A stretch of DNA of 64,000 nt from Hymenobacter sp. GOD-10R (GTDB taxonomy: Bacteria; Bacteroidota; Bacteroidia; Cytophagales; Hymenobacteraceae). A model generated the notes under the pieces. The model was not told where the DNA came from. It did no database searches and saw nothing but the letters and a program-made list of their open reading frames with translations. A program made the position numbers and the translations under genes. The stretch is taken from NCBI RefSeq assembly GCF_035609205.1, contig NZ_CP141184.1, positions 5,587,001 through 5,651,000 on the forward strand. The letters run 5' to 3'. This document shows positions 8,451 through 18,863 of the stretch, in pieces (the stretch's first letter is position 1; each line of letters begins with the position of its first letter).

Positions 8451-9344
8451 TTATTGGTACCCGAAGCGGTTCAAGGCTTTGGGATCGGTGCGCCAGTTTT
8501 CGTTGACTTTGACGTGAATTTCGAGGAAGACCTTCTTCAGGAAGAACTTCTCCATTTCCTCACGCGCCCAAGTACCTACTTTCTTTAGCGCTTCGCCTTT
8601 TTGGCCGATGATGATTCCTTTTTGGCTGCTGCGTTCCACGTAGATGGTAGAGCGCATCCGAATGATGTCTTCCTCTTCCTTGAACTCATCAACGGATACT
8701 TCGCAGCTGTACGGAACCTCTTTCTTGTACAGCTTAAAGATCTTCTCCCGAATCATTTCGGCAGCGAAGAAACGCTCCGGCTTATCCGTTAGTTCATCTT
8801 TTGGGTAATACGGTGGGTGCACGGGCAAACGCTCCAGCACCATTTTCAGCACCTGGTCTGTGTTAAATTTTTCGAGGGCCGAGATGGGCAGTACTTCGGT
8901 AGCATTGGGCAGGTGCTCTTTCCAGTAGGCTAGCTTTTCCTCGACCTCGACCTGGTCAGCTTGGTCAATCTTATTGACCAGCAGCATAATCGGCACTTCC
9001 GTTTTGCGCAAGCGCTCTACAATCGGCTCCTCATCGTGCTTTTCGTAGATGTCCGTCACGAAAAGGATAACATCAGCATCTTCCAATGACGAGTACACGA
9101 AGCTCATCATGGCATTGTGCAGCTCATACTTGGGCTGAATGATGCCGGGGGTATCGGAGTATACGAGTTGAAAATCGTCGCCGTTCAAAATGCCCAGGAT
9201 GCGGTGACGGGTCGTCTGGGCTTTGCTGGTGACGATGCTGAGCCGCTCGCCCACTAGCGCGTTCATTAGCGTCGACTTGCCTACGTTTGGCTTGCCGATA
9301 ATGCTCACAAAGCCAGCGCGGTGCGGATTAGGTTCAGGGTTCAC
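8451..9344 (-). CDS. era: Ribosome maturation GTPase Era
   Basis: A 297-residue GTPase that binds 16S rRNA and is required for 30S assembly. The G1 motif GKPNVGKS (17-24), DTPGI and NKID are present, followed by a KH domain with the conserved GQKGEALKKVGTWAREEME. I set the start at GTG 9344 (NPEPNPHRAGFVSIIG). A longer in-frame reading would begin with TTG at 9368, but that TTG is the end of a TACCTTTG promoter box, so it cannot be translated from that promoter. Promoter and gene are divergent from hemH. Confidence 0.93.
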   Translation of the reverse strand: MNPEPNPHRAGFVSIIGKPNVGKSTLMNALVGERLSIVTSKAQTTRHRILGILNGDDFQLVYSDTPGIIQPKYELHNAMMSFVYSSLEDADVILFVTDIYEKHDEEPIVERLRKTEVPIMLLVNKIDQADQVEVEEKLAYWKEHLPNATEVLPISALEKFNTDQVLKMVLERLPVHPPYYPKDELTDKPERFFAAEMIREKIFKLYKKEVPYSCEVSVDEFKEEEDIIRMRSTIYVERSSQKGIIIGQKGEALKKVGTWAREEMEKFFLKKVFLEIHVKVNENWRTDPKALNRFGYQ

Positions 9345-9365
9345 GGTGTTTTCAAAATTAGCCTG

Positions 9366-9373
9366 CAAAGGTA
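9366..9373 (-). promoter_or_regulatory. Candidate -7 element of era (TACCTTTG)
   Basis: On the minus strand this reads TACCTTTG, an exact match to TAnnTTTG. Transcription would start near 9361, leaving a leader of about 17 nt before the GTG at 9344. The same 8-mer stands before hemH on the other strand. Confidence 0.5.
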
Positions 9374-9514
9374 CGACTTTGCGGCGATGCTTGCATGGTA
9401 CGCAGGAAAATCAGTTGATTATCAACTCAAACCCATCATCACGCTGTTTAGGATAGACACGGTCGATAGCAGTATAACCAAAAATACTCCCTTCGTCGCA
9501 AACCCAGGACGCCG

Positions 9515-9522
9515 TACCTTTG
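9515..9522 (+). promoter_or_regulatory. Candidate -7 element of hemH (TACCTTTG)
   Basis: Exact match to the Bacteroidota -7 consensus TAnnTTTG, placing the transcript start near 9527 and the ATG about 24 nt downstream at 9551. A good -33 TTTG is not evident. Confidence 0.5.
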
Positions 9523-9550
9523 TCTACTGACGGATAGCTCGTCTCTTCTT

Positions 9551-10597
9551 ATGTCAACACCCACTTCTGCTAAACGCCGCATTGGTGTGCTGCTAGTAAA
9601 CCTAGGCACACCCGACTCGCCCCAAACGCCTGACGTGCGCCGTTATCTCAATGAGTTTCTCACCGACGCGCGCGTAATCGACATGCCTGCCGCGGTGCGT
9701 TATCCACTGTTCAAGGGCATTGTGGTGCCGCTACGCGCCCCCAAGTCGGCCAAGATATACCAACAGCTTTGGGATGCCGACCGTGGCTCCCCCCTCCTCT
9801 ACCACGGTCTCGACCTGCAACGCCTCGTGCAAGAGCAGCTAGGTTCTGAGTATGTAGTGGCTTTCGGCATGCGCTACCAGAACCCGAGCATCGAAAAAGC
9901 CCTCGAGGAGTTGCGCGACGCGGCCGTAGACCGCATCATTGTGTTGCCACTCTTCCCGCAGTATGCTGCAGCCAGCACGGGCTCGGTGCAGGAGAAGGTG
10001 ATGGAGATTGTAGGCAAATGGTGGGTGGTACCTAGCATCTCCTTTATCAGCACCTTCACGGATGACCCAGGCTTTATTGGCACCTTCGTGACGCTAGGCA
10101 AGGCCGAGATGGCCAAGCACGACTACGACCATGTGCTGTTCAGCTACCACGGTATCCCTGAGCGTCATGTGCTGAAAGGCAGTTTCAAAGGGTATTGCCA
10201 GCTAGGCAAATGCTGCAACACCTATAACAAGAACAACCGCTATTGCTACCGGGCCCAATGCTTCGAGACTTCTCGGCAACTGGCGAAAGGCCTAGGTCTG
10301 CGAGAAGACCAGTACACAGTAGCTTTCCAAAGCCGCCTGCAGAGCCGCTTGCGCGACCCATGGCTCCAACCCTACGCCGATGAGGTATTGAAGAAGTTTC
10401 CGGCCAAAGGCTACAAAAACGTACTAGCCTTCTCCCCCGCCTTCGTTGCCGACTGCCTCGAAACGACGGTAGAGGTAGGCATGGAATTCAAGGAAATGTT
10501 TGAGTCAGCTGGCGGTAAGCACTGGCAACTGGTACCGTCGCTCAATTCACACCCGCAATGGGTCGAAGGCGTAGTGAACATGATCCAGCAGAACTAA
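9551..10597 (+). CDS. hemH: Ferrochelatase
   Basis: A 348-residue enzyme that inserts Fe2+ into protoporphyrin IX (or coproporphyrin) in the last steps of heme synthesis. It shows VLLVNLGTPDSP (13-24), the catalytic histidine in FSYHGIPERH (His200) and the C-terminal half with the conserved glutamate region AFVADCLETTVEVGMEF. A cysteine-rich insert (C216, C221, C222, C232, C237) could bind an iron-sulfur cluster or metal, as in some bacterial ferrochelatases; whether it does is not shown. It is a single gene with its own promoter element and terminator. Confidence 0.95.
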   Translation: MSTPTSAKRRIGVLLVNLGTPDSPQTPDVRRYLNEFLTDARVIDMPAAVRYPLFKGIVVPLRAPKSAKIYQQLWDADRGSPLLYHGLDLQRLVQEQLGSEYVVAFGMRYQNPSIEKALEELRDAAVDRIIVLPLFPQYAAASTGSVQEKVMEIVGKWWVVPSISFISTFTDDPGFIGTFVTLGKAEMAKHDYDHVLFSYHGIPERHVLKGSFKGYCQLGKCCNTYNKNNRYCYRAQCFETSRQLAKGLGLREDQYTVAFQSRLQSRLRDPWLQPYADEVLKKFPAKGYKNVLAFSPAFVADCLETTVEVGMEFKEMFESAGGKHWQLVPSLNSHPQWVEGVVNMIQQN

Positions 10598-10616
10598 CTC
10601 ACTGCTTCAACACAGT

Positions 10617-10652
10617 AAAAAGCCCCGATTGCTCTAGCGACCGGGGCTTTTT
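10617..10652. terminator. Bidirectional terminator between hemH and the transglutaminase gene
   Basis: AAAAAGCCCCG (10617-10627) pairs with CGGGGCTTTTT (10642-10652), giving an 11-bp stem with A5 and T5 on the two sides. The genes on either side converge on it. Confidence 0.85.
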
Positions 10653-10669
10653 GCTGCTACGACCTAGGT

Positions 10670-11656
<987 letters not shown>

Positions 11657-11668
11657 GGCACGCTACTA

Positions 11669-12604
11669 TTAGCTGTTTCCAAAATAATATTTACTGAACG
11701 CAGTTGCTACACCATATAGCTCATCCCGCACCTGCAACAAGAAATTATTCAGCTGCTCCGGATCATCCGCTGTAAAATGGCTGTATTTTACTTCATTCTT
11801 AACTTTACCAATTAGAAACTCGACTTGCTCGTAGCTTTCCGGCAAGCTATCCTCCTTGAGTCGTTCAAAATACCGGCTCATCTGGTTCAAGCTATACAAC
11901 AAGGAATGGGGAAAATAGGTATTATACAGCAGCATTTGCAATACGTTATTAGGACTAAAATTCCCTTTATAGGTTTTTACAAATAACTCGTATCCAAACA
12001 AAGAATATAGCAGATAACGCAACTCTGGTGTTTCGATACTCTGTTGAATATCATACGACACGCCCGACCACTTTATCCGAATAATATCAGCTGTCTGAAT
12101 GGCCCGCTCTAAGAACTTACCAATATTTATGTAAGCATAGCTCTCATCACGAGGCATTGTATTCTTGACGGTACCGGTAAAAAGCAAGCTATTCCTCATC
12201 AGAAAATCAATGCCTGAAACGGGGTCACCTAGCTTTACTTGTTGCGCCACTTCATCATCGCGCACATAATGATAGTAGTCGTTTAAGCACTGCCATACTT
12301 CTTTGGTAATGTGGTCTTGCACGGCACGGGCATTTTCCCTTCCCTGCAGGATGTTATTGTACGTAGAAGCATTATTTAGTTTATCGAGCACCAAATGCTC
12401 AAGCACCCTAGGGGTGTCCCGTTCTATTTCATTTACTTCGGTGGAAGTAAGTTCGCCGTAAGCGTATAATAAGGGGCGCCAGCTGAAATATCTAATTTCA
12501 TCCTGAGACGCAATGTAATTAGTACGAATTACCTGCAACATGGACTGTGTTCTTTCCATATAGCGGGCTAGCCAATAAATAGTATCTGCTACGCGACTCA
12601 GCAT
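11669..12604 (-). CDS. Alpha-E domain protein
   Basis: A 311-residue all-helical protein of the alpha-E family (formerly DUF403). The diagnostic N-terminus MLSRVADTIYWLARYMERTQ is present, followed by helices carrying RENARAVQDHITKEVWQCLN and NIGKFLERAIQTADIIRIKW. The family has no proven activity; it is nearly always encoded beside circularly permuted ATP-grasp and transglutaminase proteins, as here, and is thought to be their partner or scaffold. It lies between those two genes on the same strand. No signal peptide or membrane segment is visible. Confidence 0.9.
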   Translation of the reverse strand: MLSRVADTIYWLARYMERTQSMLQVIRTNYIASQDEIRYFSWRPLLYAYGELTSTEVNEIERDTPRVLEHLVLDKLNNASTYNNILQGRENARAVQDHITKEVWQCLNDYYHYVRDDEVAQQVKLGDPVSGIDFLMRNSLLFTGTVKNTMPRDESYAYINIGKFLERAIQTADIIRIKWSGVSYDIQQSIETPELRYLLYSLFGYELFVKTYKGNFSPNNVLQMLLYNTYFPHSLLYSLNQMSRYFERLKEDSLPESYEQVEFLIGKVKNEVKYSHFTADDPEQLNNFLLQVRDELYGVATAFSKYYFGNS

Positions 12605-12698
12605 TTTTGTTTTATTACGAGTTTACTTTTCTGACCTATCTCGACTATTCAGGAGGGTGATTAAGCTAGGTCAGCACGGCCCAACTGCTACTTCTTCC

Positions 12699-14150
12699 CT
12701 AATCGGCACCTAGCACCCATGTATCCTTGCTGCCACCTCCCTGCGAGGAATTCACTACCAACGACCCTTCTTTAAGCGCTACCCGGGTAAGGCCACCGGG
12801 CACGATATCGATGCCAGAAGGGCCACAGAGGGCAAAAGGACGCAGATCAACGCGGCGTGGCTGGAGCACACCATTGATGTAGCACGGTGTAGAGGACAGG
12901 CTGATAATGGGTTGCGCAATGAAGCTACGCGGATCTTCGGTAATCGCCTTCTTAAACGATTCCATTTGCTCTTCCGTAGCGCTGCTCCCAATCAGCATGC
13001 CGTAGCCACCGGATTCGTTGGTGCGCTTAATTACCATTTTATCCATGTTATCAAATACTAGCTTTCTTCTGTCAGCGTCAGCCATTTGATACGTTGGAAC
13101 ATTTTTCAGAATTGGTTCTTCATTTAAATAATACCGAATCATGTCGGGTACGTAGGCATACACGGCTTTATCATCGGCAACGCCGTTGCCCATTGCATTT
13201 ACAATAGCTACGTTGCCTTTACGATATGCCGAATATATTCCGGGTACTCCTAGCGCGCTATCTGGTCTAAAAACGAGCGGATCTAAAAACTCATCATCAA
13301 CTCTCCTGTAAATTACATCTACCTGTTTTAAACCTTTCGTTGTTTTCATGTACACAAAATTATTATGTACAATCAAATCTCGCCCTTCCACTAGGCGTAT
13401 CCCCATCAACCTAGCTAAGGTTGTGTGCTCGAAGTAAGCAGAATTATAAATACCCGGCGACAGCAAGACAACTGTTGGATCACTACTTCTGCCGTCTGCT
13501 AATGCCCGCAAGTTTCGAAACAGAATATCAGGGTAGTCTTTTACAGACTGCACATTGTTCTTAGGCAATAGATCCGGGAATATACGGTAAGTTATACTCC
13601 GGTTTTCCAACATATACGATACCCCGGACGGGGTACGCAAATTATCTTCTAACACATAAAATTCACCATCATTATCACGAATAAGGTCTACGCCAGCAAC
13701 ATGGGTATAAATATCATACGGCACATCTACGTTTATCATCTCCCGCAAAAACTGCGGACACGAATAAATCAGCGAGGCGGGTATAATACCGTCTTTGATA
13801 ATAAACTGCTGATGGTAAATATCTTTTAGAAAGATATTAAGCGCTTTCAACCTTTGCTTAATACCTGACTCGATATGTTTCCACTCTTCGTTCTTGATTA
13901 TACGTGGAATGATATCAAAAGGAAATATTTTTTCAATTCCTTCGCCGCTACTGTACACAGTGAAGGTAATGCCTTGGCTCATGAATAACTTTTTGGCCAA
14001 TTCATCCTTGCGCGTCATTTCTTCACTAGCAAGGTTCTCAATAGCCAAAACAAACTTCTTGTATTCTGGTCTTATTCCTTCCAAGTTGAACATTTCGTCC
14101 CACACATTTGGCTGTTCTTGGTAGGATTGTAGCAGCGAATTATCCTTCAT
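12699..14150 (-). CDS. Circularly permuted ATP-grasp protein
   Basis: A 483-residue protein of the circularly permuted ATP-grasp type 2 family (DUF404/DUF407 region). Visible landmarks are GITFTVYSSGEGIEKIFPFD, EFYVLEDNLRTPSGVSYMLENR, the Arg/Asp-rich DVIYRRVDDEFLDPL, the KRTNESGGYGMLIG loop and the closing GGLTRVALKEGSLVVNSSQG. ATP-grasp enzymes activate a carboxylate as acyl-phosphate and join it to an amine, so a peptide-ligase role is likely; substrate unknown. It is first of the three-gene minus-strand set and divergent from the metallopeptidase gene. The region is visibly richer in A+T than the flanking hemH and pxp genes. Confidence 0.9.
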   Translation of the reverse strand: MKDNSLLQSYQEQPNVWDEMFNLEGIRPEYKKFVLAIENLASEEMTRKDELAKKLFMSQGITFTVYSSGEGIEKIFPFDIIPRIIKNEEWKHIESGIKQRLKALNIFLKDIYHQQFIIKDGIIPASLIYSCPQFLREMINVDVPYDIYTHVAGVDLIRDNDGEFYVLEDNLRTPSGVSYMLENRSITYRIFPDLLPKNNVQSVKDYPDILFRNLRALADGRSSDPTVVLLSPGIYNSAYFEHTTLARLMGIRLVEGRDLIVHNNFVYMKTTKGLKQVDVIYRRVDDEFLDPLVFRPDSALGVPGIYSAYRKGNVAIVNAMGNGVADDKAVYAYVPDMIRYYLNEEPILKNVPTYQMADADRRKLVFDNMDKMVIKRTNESGGYGMLIGSSATEEQMESFKKAITEDPRSFIAQPIISLSSTPCYINGVLQPRRVDLRPFALCGPSGIDIVPGGLTRVALKEGSLVVNSSQGGGSKDTWVLGAD

Positions 14151-14716
14151 GACCTAGGTGTTATTTACTATATATACTACGGAGCAAGTACTTCTCAACT
14201 ACATCAAAGTCGTTTTACCACCTTTTACGGAGGCTCAGTAGTAATGCTATCAATTAAATAACACTGTTCAAAATCATAAACAGTTTGTTTCTCGAACAAA
14301 ACAAGTAATGTGTCTTGCTACCAACCACCAGTAAGACACCACAACGTATTGACAGGCAAATATTTATAGGCATATCTCATTCAACTCATATCATTCATAA
14401 AGATTAGTTAGACGACAGGTTTAGAGCTAGACAATAAATGGTGTATCTCGACAAAGCACCCTGTTTTTGAAGCTGTTTTTAGTGCAAAGGGCAACTTTTC
14501 ATCACTTCCCCCTTACTAGTTGAATGCCTATTGACGTGCTTGCACCTCGATAGGCGGCAAAGCTCCTCTGTTGAAAACATCACTACTCTGAGGTTACTGA
14601 CAACGTTACTACACTCTAAATCAGCAGAAAGCATAACCTAGCTAAGCAATTCTCGTTTTATAGGGTCTTGTCAAAACAACTCTCCCTTTGTTAATTTCTG
14701 TAAATCCTGCTTGTTA
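14151..14716. other. Divergent promoter region, no gene seen
   Basis: 566 bp of A+T-rich DNA between the ATP-grasp gene (minus) and the metallopeptidase gene (plus). I find no ORF of coding character, no strong hairpin and no clear TAnnTTTG box. It presumably holds both promoters and, given its length, possibly regulatory sites. Confidence 0.5.
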
Positions 14717-15787
14717 ATGAAACTCTTTAAATGCAGCCACTGCGGGCAATTACTATTTTTCGAAAATAATACGTGCGAAAAATGCAAGTACCCGCTCGGT
14801 TTTGAAACACAGGAATTAAAACTTTTACCACTAGTTAAGCAGCAAGAAGAAACGTTTACAATTTACAACGAGCCAGAAACCAAGCAGTATAAATATTGCG
14901 CTAACCATGCGCATGACGTATGCAACTGGCTAGTGCCTGCTGACAGCAACTCTCCTTTTTGCGTGGCTTGCTCGCTGAATCGCACCATTCCGAACTTGAG
15001 TAAACCGGAATATGTGGCGCGGTGGAAGGCGATTGAGGTGGCCAAGCATCGCTTGGTTTTCAGCTTGCTTCAGATGAAGTTGCCCGTGTTTAGCAAAGGC
15101 GTTGATCAGGAGACAGGACTATCATTTGACTTCGTGGCCGACGAAAACGAAGACAAGAGCAAGCGAATCCTGACGGGACACGCCAACGGGTTGATTACGA
15201 TCAACATTGCTGAGGCCGACGATATTGAACGCGAAATGGCTCGCAAGGCTATGGATGAGCTTTACCGCACGGTGCTAGGCCACTTCCGCCATGAGGTAGG
15301 CCACTATTACTGGGACCGACTCATCGACAACACGGAGCACTTAGAGGAGTTTCGGCAACTCTTTGGCGATGACCGAGAGGATTATGGGGAGGCCCTGAAA
15401 AAGCACTACGCCGAAGGGGCACCGGCCGATTGGAATGAGCACTACATCAGTTCCTACGCCACCACGCACCCGTGGGAAGACTGGGCCGAGACGTGGGCAC
15501 ACTACCTACACATCATGGATACGCTGCAAACGGCATCGGCTTTTCGCCTGAGTATCCATCCGGAAGTAGCGAAGGACGCTGACCACTTGGAGGCCGACTT
15601 GAATGAGGACCCCTATCAGATCAGCGACTTCCCGACCATCATGAATATGTGGCTGCCGCTCACGTTCACGATGAACAGCCTGAACCGCAGCATGGGCCTG
15701 CATGACCCGTATCCGTTCATCATTTACCCCGAAGTGATGAAGAAGATGGAGTTTATCCACCGAGTTTGCAATCGGGCTAAAAGCTAG
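14717..15787 (+). CDS. Putative zinc-binding metallopeptidase with N-terminal zinc ribbon
   Basis: A 356-residue protein of the family often labelled putative zinc-binding peptidase (DUF2248-like). The N-terminus has a zinc ribbon with CxxC pairs C6/C9 and C20/C23, and further cysteines at 61, 69, 82 and 85. The gluzincin motif HEVGH is at 192-196 (HFRHEVGHYYWDRLI), with a downstream acidic segment (WAETWAHYLHIMDTL) likely to give the third ligand. The ATG at 14717 is chosen over an in-frame TTG at 14711. The gene is divergent from the ATP-grasp/alpha-E/transglutaminase set; members of this family recur in that neighbourhood, which suggests a joint role. Confidence 0.83.
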   Translation: MKLFKCSHCGQLLFFENNTCEKCKYPLGFETQELKLLPLVKQQEETFTIYNEPETKQYKYCANHAHDVCNWLVPADSNSPFCVACSLNRTIPNLSKPEYVARWKAIEVAKHRLVFSLLQMKLPVFSKGVDQETGLSFDFVADENEDKSKRILTGHANGLITINIAEADDIEREMARKAMDELYRTVLGHFRHEVGHYYWDRLIDNTEHLEEFRQLFGDDREDYGEALKKHYAEGAPADWNEHYISSYATTHPWEDWAETWAHYLHIMDTLQTASAFRLSIHPEVAKDADHLEADLNEDPYQISDFPTIMNMWLPLTFTMNSLNRSMGLHDPYPFIIYPEVMKKMEFIHRVCNRAKS

Positions 15788-15807
15788 GTTACTCTCTGAA
15801 ACGTTGT

Positions 15808-15880
15808 CATTCCGAGCGCAGCGAGGAATCTGAGTTGCCAATTGCAGGGCTGACTTAGATTCCTCGCTGCGCTCGGAGTG
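15808..15880. repeat. Intergenic inverted repeat (repeat family 2)
   Basis: TCCGAGCGCAGCGAGGAATC... at 15811-15831 has an exact 21-bp complement at 15857-15877; with one wobble the stem extends to 15808-15880. The spacer is 25 nt. It lies between two convergent genes and could stop transcription from both. The word GAGCGCAGCGAGGAATC is one I recall as repeated between genes in Hymenobacter. Confidence 0.8.
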
Positions 15881-15886
15881 ATAGTT

Positions 15887-17077
15887 TTAAGCAAACAGGG
15901 AGGCTAGCTGTTCGGCAAAGACTTTGGCACTTAGTAGCGTCATGACTAACACCATGGCGGCACCTAGAATAGCTAGACCAACGGGGTGCCGGTAGTCGCC
16001 CACGATATTGCGGCGGTACGCGGCGATGAGCATGGTAGCTAGGGTAATCGGGAGGATGAAGCCGTTGAGCGCACCCGCCAAAATGAGCAAGCTGATGGGC
16101 TTGCCGATAGTCACGAAGATCACCGTCGATAGGATGATGAAGCCGATGATGACCCAGTTTTCATACTCAGTTATCTTCCGGCTGAATGACTTCAAAAAGG
16201 ACACCGACGTGTAGGCCGAGCCGATAACAGACGTGATAGCAGCTGAGAACATCACTATACCGAACAGCTTGTAACCTAGCTCCCCAGCCGCTAGCCGGAA
16301 CACAGAAGCAGGCGGGTTAGCGGCGTCGATCTTCAAGCCTTGGCTTACGACGCCCAGCGACGCCAAAAACAGGAACACGCGCACCAGCGAAGCGACCGTG
16401 ATACCAGAAGCCGCGCTGGAGGTTACTTGCCCCAGCGCGGCTTGGCCTTTGACACCGGCATCGAGCAGGCGGTGGCCGCCGGAGAACGTGATGTAGCCGC
16501 CCACGGTGCCGCCAACCAGCGTGATGATAGCCATAAAGTCGATCTTGGTTGGGGCGAAGGTGCGGACCACGGCTTCGCCCACGGGCGGTGCGGAGGTAAA
16601 AGCTACATAAATGATGATGCCGATCATGAGCAGACCCATCATCTGGGCGAAGCGGTCCATGACTTTGCCAGCTTCTTTCACCAGAAAAATGGCGATGGAC
16701 AAGGCGGCGGTTATCAACGCACCGGTTTCTACGGATAGCCCAGTTAGCGCTTGCAAACCTAGGCCAGCGCCGGCCACGTTGCCGATGTTGAAAGCTAGGC
16801 CGCCAAGCACAATCAGGAAGGAAATGAAGCCGCCGAGCCCTGGCAACACGGCATTAGCAATATCGGGCGCCCGCTTTTCGGCCACGGCAATGACGCGCCA
16901 GATGTTGAGCTGCACGCCCAGATCGACGAGGATGGAAGCCAGAATGACGAAGCCGAAGCTCGCACCGAGTGACTCCGTGAAAACGGTCGTTTGGGTAAGA
17001 AAACCGGGACCAACGGCAGAGGTTGCCATCAGAAACCCCGCGCCCAGCAGCACCCCTAGGTTCCGGGGCGACTTCAT
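15887..17077 (-). CDS. NRAMP-fold transporter of the YcsG type (non-canonical, lacks DPGN)
   Basis: A 396-residue membrane protein with about 11 hydrophobic helices and the SLC11/NRAMP fold. In true NRAMP metal carriers helix 1 has DPGN and helix 6 has MPH; here the corresponding segments read AVGPGFLTQ (helix 1) and [10 protein letters not shown] (helix 6), so the Asp, Asn and Met metal ligands are missing. It overlaps pxpA by 4 bp (ATGA). In Bacillus subtilis the NRAMP-like ycsG gene lies in the same operon as the pxpABC homologues. Transport of 5-oxoproline or a related organic solute, rather than metal, is the simplest inference. Confidence 0.8.
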   Translation of the reverse strand: MKSPRNLGVLLGAGFLMATSAVGPGFLTQTTVFTESLGASFGFVILASILVDLGVQLNIWRVIAVAEKRAPDIANAVLPGLGGFISFLIVLGGLAFNIGNVAGAGLGLQALTGLSVETGALITAALSIAIFLVKEAGKVMDRFAQMMGLLMIGIIIYVAFTSAPPVGEAVVRTFAPTKIDFMAIITLVGGTVGGYITFSGGHRLLDAGVKGQAALGQVTSSAASGITVASLVRVFLFLASLGVVSQGLKIDAANPPASVFRLAAGELGYKLFGIVMFSAAITSVIGSAYTSVSFLKSFSRKITEYENWVIIGFIILSTVIFVTIGKPISLLILAGALNGFILPITLATMLIAAYRRNIVGDYRHPVGLAILGAAMVLVMTLLSAKVFAEQLASLFA

Positions 17078-17856
17078 GCGGAGGGCTGCGGTCGCGCCGT
17101 TTGGATGGCAACGCCTTCTCTTTGCAGAACCGCACTAATCTGTTGGGCAAACTCCACGGCGTGCGCCCCGTCGCCATGAATGCAGACAGTATCGGCTCGG
17201 ATGGCCACGTCAGCGCCGGATTGAGCACGCACTTTCCCCTCCTTCACCATGCGTATCACTTGCTGAATGGCTTCTTGCGGATCGGAGAGCAGAGCGTTGG
17301 GCAGGCGACGCGAAGTAAGCGTCCCATCGGGCTGGTAGGTGCGGTCAGCAAAAACTTCGTTGGCAGTGCGCAGGCCTATCTTTTGGCCAGCTTTGATGAG
17401 GGCGCTACCAGCCAAGCCATACAGCACCAACTCCGGGTTCACGCGGTACACGGCTTCGGCTATGGCTTCGGCCAAAGCGGGCGTCACCGCGGCCATGTTG
17501 TAGAGGGCGCCGTGTGGCTTGACGTGGTGCATGGTACCGCCTTCTGCTTTTACGAAGCCTGCGAGGGCCCCGATTTGGTACAACGTCATGTCGAAGGCTT
17601 CTTCGGGCGAAATGGCCATCTCGCGGCGGCCGAAGCCGACCAAATCTGGCAGGCCGGGGTGGGCCCCGATGGCTACGTGGTGTTGCAAGGCAAGGCGCAC
17701 AGTTTTCTTCATCACAGCTGGGTCGCCGGCATGGAAACCGCAGGCAATGTTGGCCGACGTGACGAAGGGCAAAATAGCTTCGTCGTGGCCGAGCTTGTAA
17801 GCGCCGTAGCTTTCTCCTAGGTCGCAGTTCAGGTCGACGGAAAACGGCTCAATCAT
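17074..17856 (-). CDS. pxpA: 5-oxoprolinase subunit A (LamB/YcsF family)
   Basis: A 260-residue subunit of the prokaryotic ATP-dependent 5-oxoprolinase, which opens 5-oxoproline (pyroglutamate) to glutamate. The N-terminus [20 protein letters not shown] and the following [12 protein letters not shown] are diagnostic for LamB/YcsF, as are [12 protein letters not shown] and [20 protein letters not shown]. It sits between pxpC and the transporter gene with 4-bp ATGA overlaps at both ends, so the operon is probably translationally coupled. Confidence 0.96.
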   Translation of the reverse strand: MIEPFSVDLNCDLGESYGAYKLGHDEAILPFVTSANIACGFHAGDPAVMKKTVRLALQHHVAIGAHPGLPDLVGFGRREMAISPEEAFDMTLYQIGALAGFVKAEGGTMHHVKPHGALYNMAAVTPALAEAIAEAVYRVNPELVLYGLAGSALIKAGQKIGLRTANEVFADRTYQPDGTLTSRRLPNALLSDPQEAIQQVIRMVKEGKVRAQSGADVAIRADTVCIHGDGAHAVEFAQQISAVLQREGVAIQTARPQPSA

Positions 17857-18863
17857 AAATGGTGTAGCTTGTACTGTAGGGCTTGCTTGATTTCAGTGAT
17901 GCGCTTTTCCTGCCGGGCGTACAGGTCGTGAGCTTCGGCTAGCGAGATTTCCCGAAAGCCAATTTTCCTACCTAGGGGTACTTGTGCCAGACACGAGAAA
18001 TCGGCCGCTATTACTTGCGCAATGCGCGGGTAGCCGCCCGTGGTTTGGTGATCGGCGAGCAACGCAATGGGGTGTCCTTCGTGCGGCACTTGGATCGTGC
18101 CAAACGTCACGGCGCTGGACAGCACTTCGCTTGGCTCCCGCTGCACGAGCATGGGCCCTTGCAAGCGGTAGCCCATGCGGTCGGAATCGGAGGTAACGAT
18201 GAACTCATGCTGCCAGAAGTCGCGCTGGCTTTGCTCCGAAAACAGGTCGTACTCCTGCCCTCGGATGGCGCGCACGTGTGGAGCTTCGTAGGGCGTTGGG
18301 TAAAGCTTGGGGTCCGGCGTCCAGGTAGTTTGGACCCACGCGCGGCTAGGGTGAGCGGCAAGCAGCGCCTGCCAGATCTCACGACCTAGCTCCGTCAACC
18401 CAGCCGTTGGCACCACATCACCCGTCTTGAACGCCCGGCCGCCCAGGCCACCGATACCGGCACGCAAGTAGGTGGCTTGGCTGCCCAGTACTAGCGGAGT
18501 CGCTAAGCCACCCGATAAAGCTAGGTACGCCCGCGAGCCAATCCGCAAGCCGCTAAAAGCTAGAATACTACCTTTCCGAACAGCTACGGGACGGTTCATT
18601 TTCACGGACTCGCCATTAAGTGTGGGCCGCAAATCGGCACCCGTGAGAGCGAGCAGTTGATCGGTTTCGAAGCGAATTTTAGGCCCCAAAAACGTGATTT
18701 CGATGCCCGCGGTATTCTCTGTGTTGCCCACTAGCAGATTGGCAACGCGCAAGGCGACCGTGTCCATGGCGCCGCTGGTAGGCACGCCTTCTTTCCGGTA
18801 GCCGTGGCGGCCTAGGTCCTGAATGGTGGTCAGGAGGCCGGGACTAATGATGCTAAGACTCAT
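17853..18863 (-). CDS. pxpC: 5-oxoprolinase subunit C (biotin-dependent carboxyltransferase / KipA family)
   Basis: A 336-residue subunit of 5-oxoprolinase. The start [19 protein letters not shown] is the conserved N-terminus of the family, so ATG 18863 is chosen; it lies inside the end of pxpB (11-bp overlap). Other landmarks are [36 protein letters not shown] and [20 protein letters not shown]. PxpB and PxpC form the activating complex that works with PxpA. Confidence 0.95.
   Translation of the reverse strand: MSLSIISPGLLTTIQDLGRHGYRKEGVPTSGAMDTVALRVANLLVGNTENTAGIEITFLGPKIRFETDQLLALTGADLRPTLNGESVKMNRPVAVRKGSILAFSGLRIGSRAYLALSGGLATPLVLGSQATYLRAGIGGLGGRAFKTGDVVPTAGLTELGREIWQALLAAHPSRAWVQTTWTPDPKLYPTPYEAPHVRAIRGQEYDLFSEQSQRDFWQHEFIVTSDSDRMGYRLQGPMLVQREPSEVLSSAVTFGTIQVPHEGHPIALLADHQTTGGYPRIAQVIAADFSCLAQVPLGRKIGFREISLAEAHDLYARQEKRITEIKQALQYKLHHL

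Noticed and set aside
15887..17077. Calling the carrier a manganese/iron transporter (MntH)
   Set aside because: The DPGN and MPH metal-binding motifs are absent and the operon is for 5-oxoproline use.
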